Source: Palsa-504 sp963819785
GTDB lineage: Bacteria; Actinomycetota; Actinomycetes; Streptosporangiales; Streptosporangiaceae
Direction of reading: 5' to 3'
DNA: 64,000 nt
Assembly (NCBI GenBank): GCA_963819785.1
Contig: CAWFXW010000028.1
Coordinates: 1-64,000, forward strand
Shown: piece by piece, positions 25,508-34,548 of the stretch
How positions within the stretch are numbered: the first letter of the stretch is position 1
How the letters are laid out: every line of letters starts with the position of its first letter
Position numbers and translations under genes: made by a program
Notes under the pieces: model-generated
Seen by the model: only the letters and a program-made list of their open reading frames with translations
Databases searched by the model: none
What the model was told of the DNA's origin: nothing

Positions 25508-26869
25508 GTGGGACTCAGGAAAACACCGGCCGCGCTCGCCGCGCTCGGTACCGCGGCTGCGCTCGCGATCGCGGGCTGCAGCTCCAGCAGCCCGTCAGCC
25601 GGCGGCTCAACCTCATCCTCATCATCCGCGCCGGCGCAGCTCACGGTCTGGCGGATGGGCGGTTCCGTCCCATCCGAGGTCACCTGGATGAACGGCGTGG
25701 TCACGCAGTTCCACAAGGACTTCCCGGCCTACGCCAATACCAAGGTCAACGTGGTGTGGGTCCCGTGGACCAGCCGCACCACCGACTGGAACAACGCGCT
25801 GGCCAGCGGCAAGAACGCCCCCGATATCACCGAGCTCGGTAACACCGACACGCCCACCGAGGCCTCGCTCGGCGTGCTGGCCAACGTGTCCAGCTTCGTG
25901 GACTCGTGGTCGGCCAAGCCCGGCCTGGTGACCGGCATGCTGGCCAACGACACGCAGAACGGGAGCGTCTACGCGGTCCCGTGGTTCGGCGGGGTCCGGG
26001 GGGTCTGGTACCGGACCGACCAGTTCAAGGCCGCAGGCATCACCAGCCCGCCAGCCACCTGGGCCCAGCTGGTCACCGATGCGAAGACGCTGATGGCCAA
26101 ATACCCGGGTACCTACGGCATCGACGCCATCACCGACGACACGAACGCGTTCGCCAGCTTCGTCTGGGGCGCCGGCGGCCAGATCGCCACCGAGAGCAAC
26201 GGGACCTGGACCGCGGGCCTGACCTCCCCGGCGGACGAGGCCGCGATCAGGTTCTACGTCTCTTTGTACAGCACCGACCACCTGTCCCCGTCTAAGTACA
26301 TTGGCCAAACGGAGCTCGGTAACACCGGCTCGACCTCTGGCGGGGCCAACACAGACTTCGGCCTGGGCAAGCTCGACATGTACATCGACGGACCGTGGGC
26401 CACGGCCACCATGCCGGCCAACTCTACGGACAAGGCCAACTGGGCCTCGTTCCCGATCCCCAGCCAGAACGGCCCGAACGCGGCGCCGGTCTTCGCGGGC
26501 GGCTCGGACCTGGCCATCTTCAAGACCAGCAAGTACCAGCAGGCCGACTGGGATCTCATCTCGGTCATGGACAACACGGCGAACTCCACCTCATTCGCCA
26601 ACCTGCAGGGCTTCTTCCCGCCGTACACCGCCGAGCTGACCGGCGGCCCGTACAAGACCCAGAAGTTCATGTCCGGGTTCGCGACGGCCGCCGCGAACAG
26701 CCAGGTCTCGCCGCTGAACGCCAAGAACTGGCCGACCGCCGACACCGGCAAGTACTTCATCATCCCCGGCATGCTCAAGGCGCTGATGAACGGCGCTCCG
26801 TTCGACGCGACCGTGTCCCAGGCCAACTCGCAGCTCCAGACCGTGCTGAACACCGGCGCCGAGAGCTAG
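25508..26869 (+). CDS. sugar ABC transporter substrate-binding lipoprotein
   Basis: 453 residues from GTG 25508, with GGAAGGAG 7 bases upstream. A lipoprotein signal peptide ends at AIAGC, followed by a serine-rich linker. The mature protein is an SBP_bac_1-type sugar-binding protein (QLTVWRMGGSVPSEVTWMN; SGKNAPDITELGNTDTP; YAVPWFGGVRGVWYRTDQF). It should be anchored outside the membrane and feed the two permeases that follow. Given the terminal NagZ gene, GlcNAc-containing fragments are the likely ligand (inferred). Confidence 0.92.
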   Translation: MGLRKTPAALAALGTAAALAIAGCSSSSPSAGGSTSSSSSAPAQLTVWRMGGSVPSEVTWMNGVVTQFHKDFPAYANTKVNVVWVPWTSRTTDWNNALASGKNAPDITELGNTDTPTEASLGVLANVSSFVDSWSAKPGLVTGMLANDTQNGSVYAVPWFGGVRGVWYRTDQFKAAGITSPPATWAQLVTDAKTLMAKYPGTYGIDAITDDTNAFASFVWGAGGQIATESNGTWTAGLTSPADEAAIRFYVSLYSTDHLSPSKYIGQTELGNTGSTSGGANTDFGLGKLDMYIDGPWATATMPANSTDKANWASFPIPSQNGPNAAPVFAGGSDLAIFKTSKYQQADWDLISVMDNTANSTSFANLQGFFPPYTAELTGGPYKTQKFMSGFATAAANSQVSPLNAKNWPTADTGKYFIIPGMLKALMNGAPFDATVSQANSQLQTVLNTGAES

Positions 26870-26891
26870 GCGTCAAGGGTTTAGCCTCCGC

Positions 26892-27902
26892 ATGGTGAGA
26901 ACCATTTCGGGCCAGCCGGGTAACCTCCGGGCCCCGGCTGGCCCTGGATCAGGGACCTCGGCTGGCTTCCGCCAGCGGGCCACGCTCTTCGCCAGGCGGC
27001 ACCGGCTGGCTCCGTACCTGCTGCTGCTGCCGTCCGCGGCGGTGATCGCGGCCCTGGTGCTCTGGCCGACCATCCAGATCTCCGAGCTGTCGTTCCAGAA
27101 CTACGGGCTGCAGCAGGAGACCGGGGCCGCGTCCGCGCAGTGGGTGGGTTTCAGCAACTACTCACACGTCCTGCACGACCCGGAGTTCTGGCTGTCACTG
27201 CGGATCTCGGTGCTCTCCGCGGCGGCCATGGTGCCGCTGACACTGGTGGTCGGCACGCTGGTCGGCCTGCTGCTCAGCCGCCTGGGCCGCAGGATGGCGG
27301 CGTTCGTGTCGTCGGTGTCGGTGCTGGCCTGGGCCACGCCCGCGGTGTCGGCGAGCGTGATCTTCGTCTGGCTCGCCACCCCGGACGGCGGGGTGGTGGA
27401 CTGGTTGCTGACGAAAGTGCCGTCCTGGCTGGGCGGCGGCGCGCACTGGGCCGGGTTCTCCTGGACCAACTCGGCGCTGCCGGCCTACACGCTGGCCACC
27501 GCGGTGGTGGTGTGGCTGGGCTTCCCGTTCATCGCGGTCAGCGTGCTCGCGGGGCTGCGGACCATTCCGGTGGAGCTCTTCGAGTCCGCGCGGGTGGACG
27601 GCGGCGGGCCGTGGACGATCTTCTGGCGGGTCACCTACCCGCTGCTGCGGCCGATCTTCCAGGTGCTGTTCCTGCTGTCGGTGATCTGGGACTTCGGCGT
27701 GTTCACGCAGGTGTTCATCGTCATCGGGGAGCTCGGCCAGCGCGACGAGTACAACCTCGGCATCTACGAGTACGCCACCGCCTTCCAGCTGCCGCCCGCG
27801 TACGGGATGGCGTCCGCGCTGGCCTTCATCCTCACGATCATCCTGCTGATCATCACGGTCGGCTACGTGCGGGCATCGGTCAAGGAGGGGGCCCTGCAAT
27901 GA
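26892..27902 (+). CDS. sugar ABC transporter permease (MalF/NgcF-like)
   Basis: 336 residues; six membrane helices with the EAA loop ELFESARVDGGGPWTIFWRV. It begins 22 bases after the binding-protein gene and its stop overlaps the next ATG as ATGA. First of two inner-membrane subunits. No ATPase gene is in the operon; such importers often borrow the shared MsiK ATPase in actinobacteria (established for Streptomyces). Confidence 0.93.
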   Translation: MVRTISGQPGNLRAPAGPGSGTSAGFRQRATLFARRHRLAPYLLLLPSAAVIAALVLWPTIQISELSFQNYGLQQETGAASAQWVGFSNYSHVLHDPEFWLSLRISVLSAAAMVPLTLVVGTLVGLLLSRLGRRMAAFVSSVSVLAWATPAVSASVIFVWLATPDGGVVDWLLTKVPSWLGGGAHWAGFSWTNSALPAYTLATAVVVWLGFPFIAVSVLAGLRTIPVELFESARVDGGGPWTIFWRVTYPLLRPIFQVLFLLSVIWDFGVFTQVFIVIGELGQRDEYNLGIYEYATAFQLPPAYGMASALAFILTIILLIITVGYVRASVKEGALQ

Positions 27903-28783
27903 CTTCGTCCGCTGTGTCGCTGGCACGCCGGCGGTCGTCTCGCCGGCGGTTGGTTCGCCGGGCCGGGGTGAACCTGCTCGGGCTGCTGGTCGCGCTGGTC
28001 GCGCTGTTCCCGATCTTCTGGATGATCTCGACGGCGTTCAAACCGGCCACCGAGTGGTACACGCTGACCCCGCATCCGCTCCCGGCGCATCCGACCCTGG
28101 GGAACTTCCGCGCGGTGATTGACGGCAACGTCATCGGGCTGCCGTACTGGAACTTCCTGAAGAACAGCCTGTTCGTGACCCTCGTGTCGGTGGTCGCGTC
28201 CTCCCTGATCGCGCTGCTGGCCGCGATCGCGCTGGCCAGGTTCCGGTTCAGGTTCCGCACCACCTACCTGGTCATGCTGCTGATCGTGCAGATGCTCCCG
28301 CAGCAGGCGCTGGTCATCGCGCTGTTCCTCGACTTCCGGTCGCTGAACCTGCTGGGCAGCCTGGTCGGGCTGATCCTGGTGTACACGGCGTTCGCGCTGC
28401 CGGTCACGATCTGGATGCTGCGCAACTTCGTGGCCGCCGTGCCGCGCGAACTGGAGGAAGCGGCCGCGATCGACGGCGCCGGGCAGATGAAGGTGTTCTG
28501 GCGGATCCTGCTGCCCCTGGTAGCGCCGGGGCTGGTGGCGACCAGTGTGTTCGCGTTCGTCTTCGCCTACAACGAGTTCATCTTCGCGCTGACCTTCCTG
28601 GGCACCGACACGGCCAAGTTCACGCTGCCCATCTACGTCCAGTACTTCTACGGCCGGAACGGGGCCAACTGGGGGGCGATCATGGCCGCCTCGACGCTCT
28701 TCACGGTCCCGGTGCTGGTGTTCTTCCTGCTGGTCCAGCGCCGCCTGCGGGCGGGCCTGGTGGCCGGGGCGGTGAAGGGGTGA
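27899..28783 (+). CDS. sugar ABC transporter permease (MalG/NgcG-like)
   Basis: 294 residues from ATG 27899. Six helices, an N-terminal arginine-rich tail, and the EAA loop ELEEAAAIDGAGQMKVFWRI. The opening FPIFWMISTAFKPATEW is typical of the second carbohydrate permease subunit. It overlaps both neighbours (ATGA before, GTGA after), so the operon is tightly coupled. Confidence 0.93.
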   Translation: MTSSAVSLARRRSSRRRLVRRAGVNLLGLLVALVALFPIFWMISTAFKPATEWYTLTPHPLPAHPTLGNFRAVIDGNVIGLPYWNFLKNSLFVTLVSVVASSLIALLAAIALARFRFRFRTTYLVMLLIVQMLPQQALVIALFLDFRSLNLLGSLVGLILVYTAFALPVTIWMLRNFVAAVPRELEEAAAIDGAGQMKVFWRILLPLVAPGLVATSVFAFVFAYNEFIFALTFLGTDTAKFTLPIYVQYFYGRNGANWGAIMAASTLFTVPVLVFFLLVQRRLRAGLVAGAVKG

Positions 28784-30321
28784 CCGCGCTCTCCGCGAAC
28801 GCCGACCCGGTACTGACCCGGCTGGCGGACGCGATTCTCATCCCGCCGTTTCCCGGGGTCACCGCGCCGCGGTGGATCCTGTCGGCACTGGCGCGCGGGC
28901 TGGCCGGGGTGACGTTGTTCGGGCCAAACGTCGCCACGCCATCGCAGGTGGCGGCGTTGACCGGTGCGCTGCGCTCTGCCGTCTCCGCTGGTGACGACCC
29001 GGTGATCGCGATCGACGAGGAAGGCGGGGACGTCACCCGGGTCGCCTACGCGGACGGCAGCCCGTACCCGGGGAACGCGGCGCTCGGCGCGGTCGACGAC
29101 GTGTCGCTGACCGAGGCCGTCTACCGGGCCATCGGACTTGACCTGGCGGCGCTGGGGATCAACTTCGACCTGGCGCCGTGCGCCGACGTGCTCGGCTCGG
29201 CGGACAGCCCGGCGGTCGGCACCCGCTCGTTCGGCGCGGACACCGACCTGGTGTCCCGGCACACGGCCGCCGCGGTGGCCGGCCTGCAGGGTACGGGCGT
29301 GGCCGCGTGCGCCAAACATTTCCCCGGCCACGGCCGGACCGTGACGGACACGCATCTGGCCGTCGCGACGATCGAGGGCGGCCTGGCCGAGCTGCGCCGA
29401 CGGGACCTGCCGCCGTTCACGGCCGCGATCCGGGCCGGGATCGTCGCCATCATGCCCAGCCACCTGCGGATCCCGGAGCTCACCGGCGACCTGCCCGCCA
29501 CCGTGTCCGCTGCCGCCCAGCGCGGCCTGCTGCGCGGCGAACTCGGGTTCACCGGGGTGATCGTCTCCGACGCGCTGGAGATGCGGGCGACCAGGGATGC
29601 GTTCGGCGTGCCGGGGGCCGCGGTGCTGGCCGTGGCGGCGGGCACCGACCTGCTGTGCCTGGGCCGGGACAGCGACGAGGAGGAGTACCTGGCGGTCCGC
29701 TCGGCGCTAGTCGACGCGGTTCGCGACGGCACGATCACGGGGGCGCGGCTGGAAGAAGCCGCAGACCGGGTTGCGCGCCTGCGCGGGGGCCTGGCGCGCA
29801 CCCGGTCCCACGTTGGGCCCGCATCCCTGGCCGCGGACGGGGCCGGGCCGCGTTTGGACGAGGCCGGGCTTTCTGACGGGGTGGGCCTGGCGGCGGCCCG
29901 GCGCGCGGTGCGGGCGTCGGGGCCGCGGGTCGCGCTCAGCCGTCCGCTGATCGTCGAGGTCGAGCCGCCGGAGAACATCGCGGCCGGACGGTTCGGGTGG
30001 GGGCTGGGCCGTTGGGTGCCGGCGGGCAGCGTCCGCCGGGTCGACGCCGGCGACGGCGAGGCAGCGGCGATCCATTCGGAGGCGGCCGCGATCCTTTCTG
30101 AGGCGGCCGGGCGCTCGCTGGTCGCTGTGGTGCGCGACGCGCACCGGGACGCCAGCACGCGTTCCCTGGTCAGCGCGCTGCTCGCGGCGCGGCCGGACAC
30201 GGTCCTGGTCGAGATGGGCCTGCCGCGCTGGCAGCCGCCGGACGGCACCTCCTACCTGGCCACCTACGGCGCGTCCCGGGCCAGCGCCCAGGCCGCCGCC
30301 GAGCTGCTCGGCCTGGCCTGA
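28780..30321 (+). CDS. nagZ: glycoside hydrolase family 3 beta-N-acetylglucosaminidase (NagZ-like)
   Basis: 513 residues from GTG 28780. The GH3 N-terminal domain has the NagZ motif KHFPGHGRTVTDTH, and VSDALEMRA carries the catalytic aspartate of the family. No signal peptide is visible, so it should act in the cytoplasm on imported GlcNAc-linked oligosaccharides or muropeptides. A second, less conserved C-terminal domain (about 150 residues) is present, as in Bacillus-type two-domain NagZ and unlike the short Gram-negative enzyme. The operon arrangement (ROK-binding protein-permeases-NagZ) and the anmK/murQ genes 25 kb upstream support a wall-recycling or chitobiose role. Confidence 0.9.
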   Translation: MTALSANADPVLTRLADAILIPPFPGVTAPRWILSALARGLAGVTLFGPNVATPSQVAALTGALRSAVSAGDDPVIAIDEEGGDVTRVAYADGSPYPGNAALGAVDDVSLTEAVYRAIGLDLAALGINFDLAPCADVLGSADSPAVGTRSFGADTDLVSRHTAAAVAGLQGTGVAACAKHFPGHGRTVTDTHLAVATIEGGLAELRRRDLPPFTAAIRAGIVAIMPSHLRIPELTGDLPATVSAAAQRGLLRGELGFTGVIVSDALEMRATRDAFGVPGAAVLAVAAGTDLLCLGRDSDEEEYLAVRSALVDAVRDGTITGARLEEAADRVARLRGGLARTRSHVGPASLAADGAGPRLDEAGLSDGVGLAAARRAVRASGPRVALSRPLIVEVEPPENIAAGRFGWGLGRWVPAGSVRRVDAGDGEAAAIHSEAAAILSEAAGRSLVAVVRDAHRDASTRSLVSALLAARPDTVLVEMGLPRWQPPDGTSYLATYGASRASAQAAAELLGLA

Positions 30322-30357
30322 GTTTTGCGTCTTGCCTGGCGGCTTGCTGCGCTGGGG

Positions 30358-32292
30358 CTAGCTGGATGAGGGGGACGGGGACGGCGAGGGTGACGGTGAG
30401 AGTGAGGGCGGCGGGGGTGGGGGCAGCGACGGGACCAGGTCGGTCAGCAGGTTCTTGTTGAAGACCATGATCGTGTAGCGGTCGAAGTAATAGACGTGCG
30501 CGGGCTTGCCGAAGGACGCCTTGACCTCCCAGAGGGCGATCGGGTCGATCGGGAGGGGCGGCTGGATGAGGATGACAAAGTTCGCGTAGTGCTGGGTGGG
30601 GTCGTACCAGGACTTGTTGAACTCATACGGTCCGCCCGCCACCTCGGTGTCTTCCCAGCTCACCGGGCGCACGTTGACCGTCTCGCCGCTGGCCAGGGTG
30701 GTGGTGTTGGAGATTCCGTAGCTGCTCAGGCCGTAGGTCAGGTTGTGCTGGCCGAGCCAGTCGGCGAGGTTCTGGGTGACGGCCGGAATGCCCGGCTTGG
30801 TGACCGAGTAGCCGAGCGCTGCCAGGTAGCAGGCCAGGACCAGGCTCAGGGCCGGCACCAGCCGGGCCTTCATGAACCGGGCACCGAGCATCCGGCCGGC
30901 CAGCACGGCGCCCATCGGCAGGACGGGCGACACCTCGCGCGCGCTCCAGTACGTGGTCGGCGTGGTGCTCAGCATGTAGGCGACCAGGTTGACCAGGATG
31001 CCCACGGTCAGCAGCTGGGCGATGCGGTCCTCGCAGCTGAAGAAGCGCCGGATGACCAGCCACAGGCCTCCCGCGGCCAGGGCCAGGCCGATCAGGTGCA
31101 GCAGCGCGATGGCCCCGTCCAGCCCGATCGAGGTCATGCCGAACAGGTCGGCGCCGTAGATGCCGCTCAGGCTCTGGACCAGCAGCCACAGATGCGCGGA
31201 CATCTCGGTGACGGGGGCCACGCCGGCCTGGACGGGCAGCACGGTGTAGCCGCCGTGCGCGGAGATCGACTTGATCACGATCCGGGAGATCTCCAGCCCG
31301 GCGGCCGCGGCCACCAGCAGCGACACGTCGTACCATCCGTTGCGCCACCCCTCGCGACGCTGGACCAGGATCTGGTAGGCGCGCACGGCGGAGACGACGG
31401 CCAGCGGTCCCACGGCGATGATCAGGATCAGCGCGTCGGCGATCGCGCCCCAGGCCAGCATCACGGCGATGATGGGCGGGACGAACCACTTTCGGGGCGC
31501 GCGGTCCAGAACCAGCCAGGTCAGCAGCAGCGGCACCGAGGTGCCGATGTGGTCGGGCTGGAAGATCAGGATGAACACGCCTGCGCTGACCTGCGGCGCG
31601 CAGACGATCCCGGCCGAGATGAGCAGGCGGACCATGCCCTCGCGGCCCTTGGCCTGGCCGCGGCCCAGCAGCCCGGCGCTCAGCACGACCAGGGTGTAGG
31701 TGATCGCGGCCGCGGCATGGAGCACGTCGGCGTTCAGCCCGCGGACCCACTCGACGATTGCCCACTCGGGCACCTCGGTGGTGTAGAACGACACGTCGGT
31801 GACCGTCCAGCCGCGCAGCAACGGGTTGCCGTGCAGCATGTCCCAGGCCTGCAGCGCGATGGAGGCGCCGTCGGAGGTGACCTCCTGGGTGCGCGAGAGG
31901 GCCAGGTAGCACAGGTACAGCGCGACGCCCGCCACGGCCAGCCCGAGCGGCCAGGCGACCAGGATCAACCACCGACGCCACGACGCGCTGAGCCGGGGGC
32001 GCTTGAACGGGAGGCCGTTGAGCTGCGGCAGCTTGAGCCTTGGTTCCTTCAGCTGCGGGCCCCCGGGCTGCGGTCCCTCCAGCTGCGGGCGCTGGGGTTG
32101 CGGTCGGCTGGGGTGCTCCGCGGTGCGGCTGTTTCCGTTGCTCCCGCTTCCGTTGCCCCCGTTGGTGCCGGTGCCGTCGGTGTTCTGGGCGGGCTCGGCG
32201 GACGTGCCGGGGAGCGGATTCCCGGCGCCTGCACGCGCGCGGGCGACGGCGAGCGGCATCGTGCCCGGGTCGTCTTCGGATGGCGTGTGCAT
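30358..32292 (-). CDS. polytopic membrane protein of unknown function
   Basis: 644 residues. A cytoplasmic N-terminal tail of about 105 residues carries a degenerate Pro/Gln/Leu-rich repeat (PQLEGPQ, PQLKEPR, PQLNGLP). About ten membrane helices follow, starting LILVAWPLGLAVAGVALYLC. A long external part lies near the C-terminus (DLVPSLPP), and the protein ends in a Pro-Ser repeat (SPSPSPSPSPSSS). The layout, with large loops after the early helices, recalls GT-C glycosyltransferase-like proteins, but I cannot place the catalytic Asp motif. It is divergent from the Rrf2 gene. Confidence 0.7.
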   Translation of the reverse strand: MHTPSEDDPGTMPLAVARARAGAGNPLPGTSAEPAQNTDGTGTNGGNGSGSNGNSRTAEHPSRPQPQRPQLEGPQPGGPQLKEPRLKLPQLNGLPFKRPRLSASWRRWLILVAWPLGLAVAGVALYLCYLALSRTQEVTSDGASIALQAWDMLHGNPLLRGWTVTDVSFYTTEVPEWAIVEWVRGLNADVLHAAAAITYTLVVLSAGLLGRGQAKGREGMVRLLISAGIVCAPQVSAGVFILIFQPDHIGTSVPLLLTWLVLDRAPRKWFVPPIIAVMLAWGAIADALILIIAVGPLAVVSAVRAYQILVQRREGWRNGWYDVSLLVAAAAGLEISRIVIKSISAHGGYTVLPVQAGVAPVTEMSAHLWLLVQSLSGIYGADLFGMTSIGLDGAIALLHLIGLALAAGGLWLVIRRFFSCEDRIAQLLTVGILVNLVAYMLSTTPTTYWSAREVSPVLPMGAVLAGRMLGARFMKARLVPALSLVLACYLAALGYSVTKPGIPAVTQNLADWLGQHNLTYGLSSYGISNTTTLASGETVNVRPVSWEDTEVAGGPYEFNKSWYDPTQHYANFVILIQPPLPIDPIALWEVKASFGKPAHVYYFDRYTIMVFNKNLLTDLVPSLPPPPPPSLSPSPSPSPSPSSS

Positions 32293-32404
32293 ACTCCCCT
32301 AGCCGATTTGCGTGTGTTCCCGAGTGAGCCTAGTACGGCGCTGGGACCCGGCGCGGCTCCGGGCAGGAACACCAATGCAAGAAAATCAGTGGGGAACGTG
32401 CATA

Positions 32405-32863
32405 ATGGCGGTCATGCGACTGTCAGCCCGGGCCGACTACGCACTGCGCGCTGTCATCGAACTCGCCGCGGCGGGCCCCGGTCATGTCACCGCCGATCAG
32501 CTCGCCCGTGCCCAGCAGATACCGGGCAAGTTCCTGGAGACGATCCTGACCCAGCTGCGGCGGGCGGGGATCATCCGCAGCCAGCGCGGACCGGACGGCG
32601 GCTTCTGGCTGGCCCGGCCGGCGTCGGAGATCTCCCTGGCCGACATCATCCGGGTCATCGACGGCCAGTTGCTCGGCGTGCGCGGCGAGCGGCCGGAGAA
32701 CATCACCTATCCGGGCGTGGCCGAACCGCTCCAGCAGGTCTGGATCGCGTTGCGAGCCAACGAGCGCGCCGTCCTCGAGCAGGTCACACTGGCCGACATC
32801 GTGTCAGGCAACCTGCCCGACATGGTGCGGCACCTGACGGAGAACCCGCGCGCCTGGGTCTAG
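32405..32863 (+). CDS. Rrf2-family transcriptional regulator
   Basis: 152 residues from ATG 32405 (an in-frame ATG at 32414 is the more common family start, MRLSARADYALRA). The winged helix is clear: RADYALRAVIELA, ADQLARAQQIPGKFLETIL, and the wing GIIRSQRGPDGGFWLARP. The three cysteines that bind an Fe-S cluster in IscR/NsrR are absent, so it is not an Fe-S sensor of that type. Target unknown; possibly its divergent neighbour. Confidence 0.9.
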   Translation: MAVMRLSARADYALRAVIELAAAGPGHVTADQLARAQQIPGKFLETILTQLRRAGIIRSQRGPDGGFWLARPASEISLADIIRVIDGQLLGVRGERPENITYPGVAEPLQQVWIALRANERAVLEQVTLADIVSGNLPDMVRHLTENPRAWV

Positions 32864-32893
32864 GGCGCCCGGAGAGCCGGAGGGCTCGGCGGC

Positions 32894-33319
32894 TTAGACC
32901 GATACCGGGAACATGTCGGTGACGTCGAAGCCCGGACCGGAGTCCGCGAAGTCCATCGCCGCCTCGGTGTCCCGATCGATGGTGCTGATCGAGACGAAGT
33001 CCGCGGCCGGCCGGCCGGAGCTCGCCTCGGCCGGCACCCGCAGGCCGGGCTCCCTCGGCATTTCCAGGACCGGCTCGTTCTGGAGTTCCGCGAGGGCGAA
33101 GTTGTCCGAGACCTCACGGAACACCTGAGAGAGCGGTGTGCCCAGGGCGCCGCAGATCGCGGCGAGCAGTTCAGACGAGGCTTCCTTCTGGCCGCGCTCG
33201 ACCTCGGACAGATAGCCGAGAGAAACACGCGCCGAGGCGGAGACCTCGCGCAGCGTACGACCCTGCCGCAGGCGCAGCCGGCGCAGCACGTCACCTAGCA
33301 GCTGACGGAGCAGAACCAT
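32894..33319 (-). CDS. ClgR-like XRE regulator
   Basis: 141 residues from ATG 33319, with GGGAG 7 bases upstream. The helix-turn-helix is very like ClgR (RLRQGRTLREVSASARVSLG, then YLSEVERGQKEASSELLAAI). ClgR activates clp protease and other stress genes in actinobacteria. It follows cinA on the same strand as in Streptomyces. The acidic C-terminal tail (DTEAAMDFADSGPGFDVTD) is longer than in the well-known proteins and does not end in the Clp-recognised AA. Confidence 0.85.
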   Translation of the reverse strand: MVLLRQLLGDVLRRLRLRQGRTLREVSASARVSLGYLSEVERGQKEASSELLAAICGALGTPLSQVFREVSDNFALAELQNEPVLEMPREPGLRVPAEASSGRPAADFVSISTIDRDTEAAMDFADSGPGFDVTDMFPVSV

Positions 33320-33429
33320 AGTCGCACTCCCTTCCAAGGCCGAACCGCCGACATTCTCACCGTACCTGGCACTACGGCTAGTTTGCGAGATCCGACCACC
33401 CCGTGTTCGCTGCCAACGTAACGCTGTAA

Positions 33430-33936
33430 TCAGTCGGTATCTTCCCGGAGCCTGCCGAGCAGCAAGCCGAGGGCATGCTCCACAGTCAGTCTACGGATGA
33501 GGTGCCGGTCGCCGGTCAGGACGACGGTGCGTACCACCGTGTCGTCCGCGGCGCTGACCGCGATGTGCGCCGTGCCGACCGGCTGCCCGTCCGCGGGCTC
33601 GGGGCCCGCCACCCCGGTGGTGGCCACCCCGTAGGTCGCGCCGAGCCGGGTCCTGACCCCGGCCGCCATGGCCGCGGCGACCGGCGCGTACACCGCGCCG
33701 TGCCGGGCCAGCATGCCCCGGTCCACGCCGAGCAGGGATGCCTTGAGCTCGGTGGCGTAGGTGACGACGCCACCGCGGAACGACGCCGAGGCACCCGGGA
33801 CGTCGGTGAGCGCCGCCGCGACCAGGCCCCCGGTCAGCGACTCGGCCACGGCGACGGTGCGACCGCCCGCCTCCAGCCGGGCGAGGATCTGCCTGGCTAG
33901 CTCGTACGCGTCCTCGCCCGCCGATGCCTCGACCAC
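33430..33936 (-). CDS. cinA: CinA C-terminal family protein (nicotinamide mononucleotide deamidase)
   Basis: 168 residues from GTG 33936, with GGAGG 7 bases upstream. Conserved motifs: VAVAESLTGGLVAAALTDVPG, GGVVTYATELKASLLGV and ATTGVAGPEPADGQPVGT. Members deamidate NMN to NaMN in pyridine nucleotide salvage. Only the CinA (PncC) domain is present, as usual in actinobacteria. It begins 33 bases after pgsA. Confidence 0.93.
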   Translation of the reverse strand: MVEASAGEDAYELARQILARLEAGGRTVAVAESLTGGLVAAALTDVPGASASFRGGVVTYATELKASLLGVDRGMLARHGAVYAPVAAAMAAGVRTRLGATYGVATTGVAGPEPADGQPVGTAHIAVSAADDTVVRTVVLTGDRHLIRRLTVEHALGLLLGRLREDTD

Positions 33937-33969
33937 GATCTTGCCTCCAACCTCCGGTACCGGCCCGAC

Positions 33970-34548
33970 TCACCCGTCCGGGGCCGGCTCGGAACGGCGC
34001 AGTCGCATCGCTTGCTGAACATAGTCGACGCCGGTCACCAGGGTGACGACAACCGCCGCCGCCATGACCAGCCCGCGCACGATCCCCGGCGGGCTCAGTG
34101 CCGCCGGCAGCACGTACAGGCAGATCGCGATGACCTGGAGGAGGGTCTTCAGCTTGCCGCCGCGGCTGGCCGCGATCACGCCGCGGCGGATGACCCAGAT
34201 CCGCAGCGCGGTCACGCCGATCTCGCGGAACATGATCACCCCGGTGACCCACCAGGGCAGCTCGCCGAGCGCCGACAGGCAGATCAGGGCCGCCCCGGTC
34301 AGTGCCTTGTCGGCCACCGGGTCGGCGATCTTGCCGAAGTCGGTGACCAGCCCCCGGCGGCGGGCCAGCCGCCCGTCGAGCAGATCGGTCAGTGAGGCGA
34401 CGCAGAACGCGACGAGCGCGGCCAGCCGCCAGCCGGTGCCGCCCGCGAGCAGGCAGGCGACGAACACCGGGATCAGGAAGACGCGCAGCACGGTGAGCAT
34501 GTTGGCGACGTTGACCAGCCCGGGCTGGCCGGGAGTGAGCGAAGTCAC
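33970..34548 (-). CDS. pgsA: alternative: separate PgsA from internal start
   Basis: If translation restarts at GTG 34548 (VTSLTPGQPGLVNVANML), the product is a normal-length CDP-diacylglycerol-glycerol-3-phosphate 3-phosphatidyltransferase with about five membrane helices. CAGG six bases upstream is the only ribosome binding site candidate. Listed to make the alternative to the fusion explicit. Confidence 0.5.
   Translation of the reverse strand: MTSLTPGQPGLVNVANMLTVLRVFLIPVFVACLLAGGTGWRLAALVAFCVASLTDLLDGRLARRRGLVTDFGKIADPVADKALTGAALICLSALGELPWWVTGVIMFREIGVTALRIWVIRRGVIAASRGGKLKTLLQVIAICLYVLPAALSPPGIVRGLVMAAAVVVTLVTGVDYVQQAMRLRRSEPAPDG

Noticed and set aside
33320..33429. ClgR binding site upstream of the clgR-like gene
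   Set aside because: A loose CGC...ACG match exists (TTCGCTGCCAACG), but the second half-site does not fit the known motif well enough to call.
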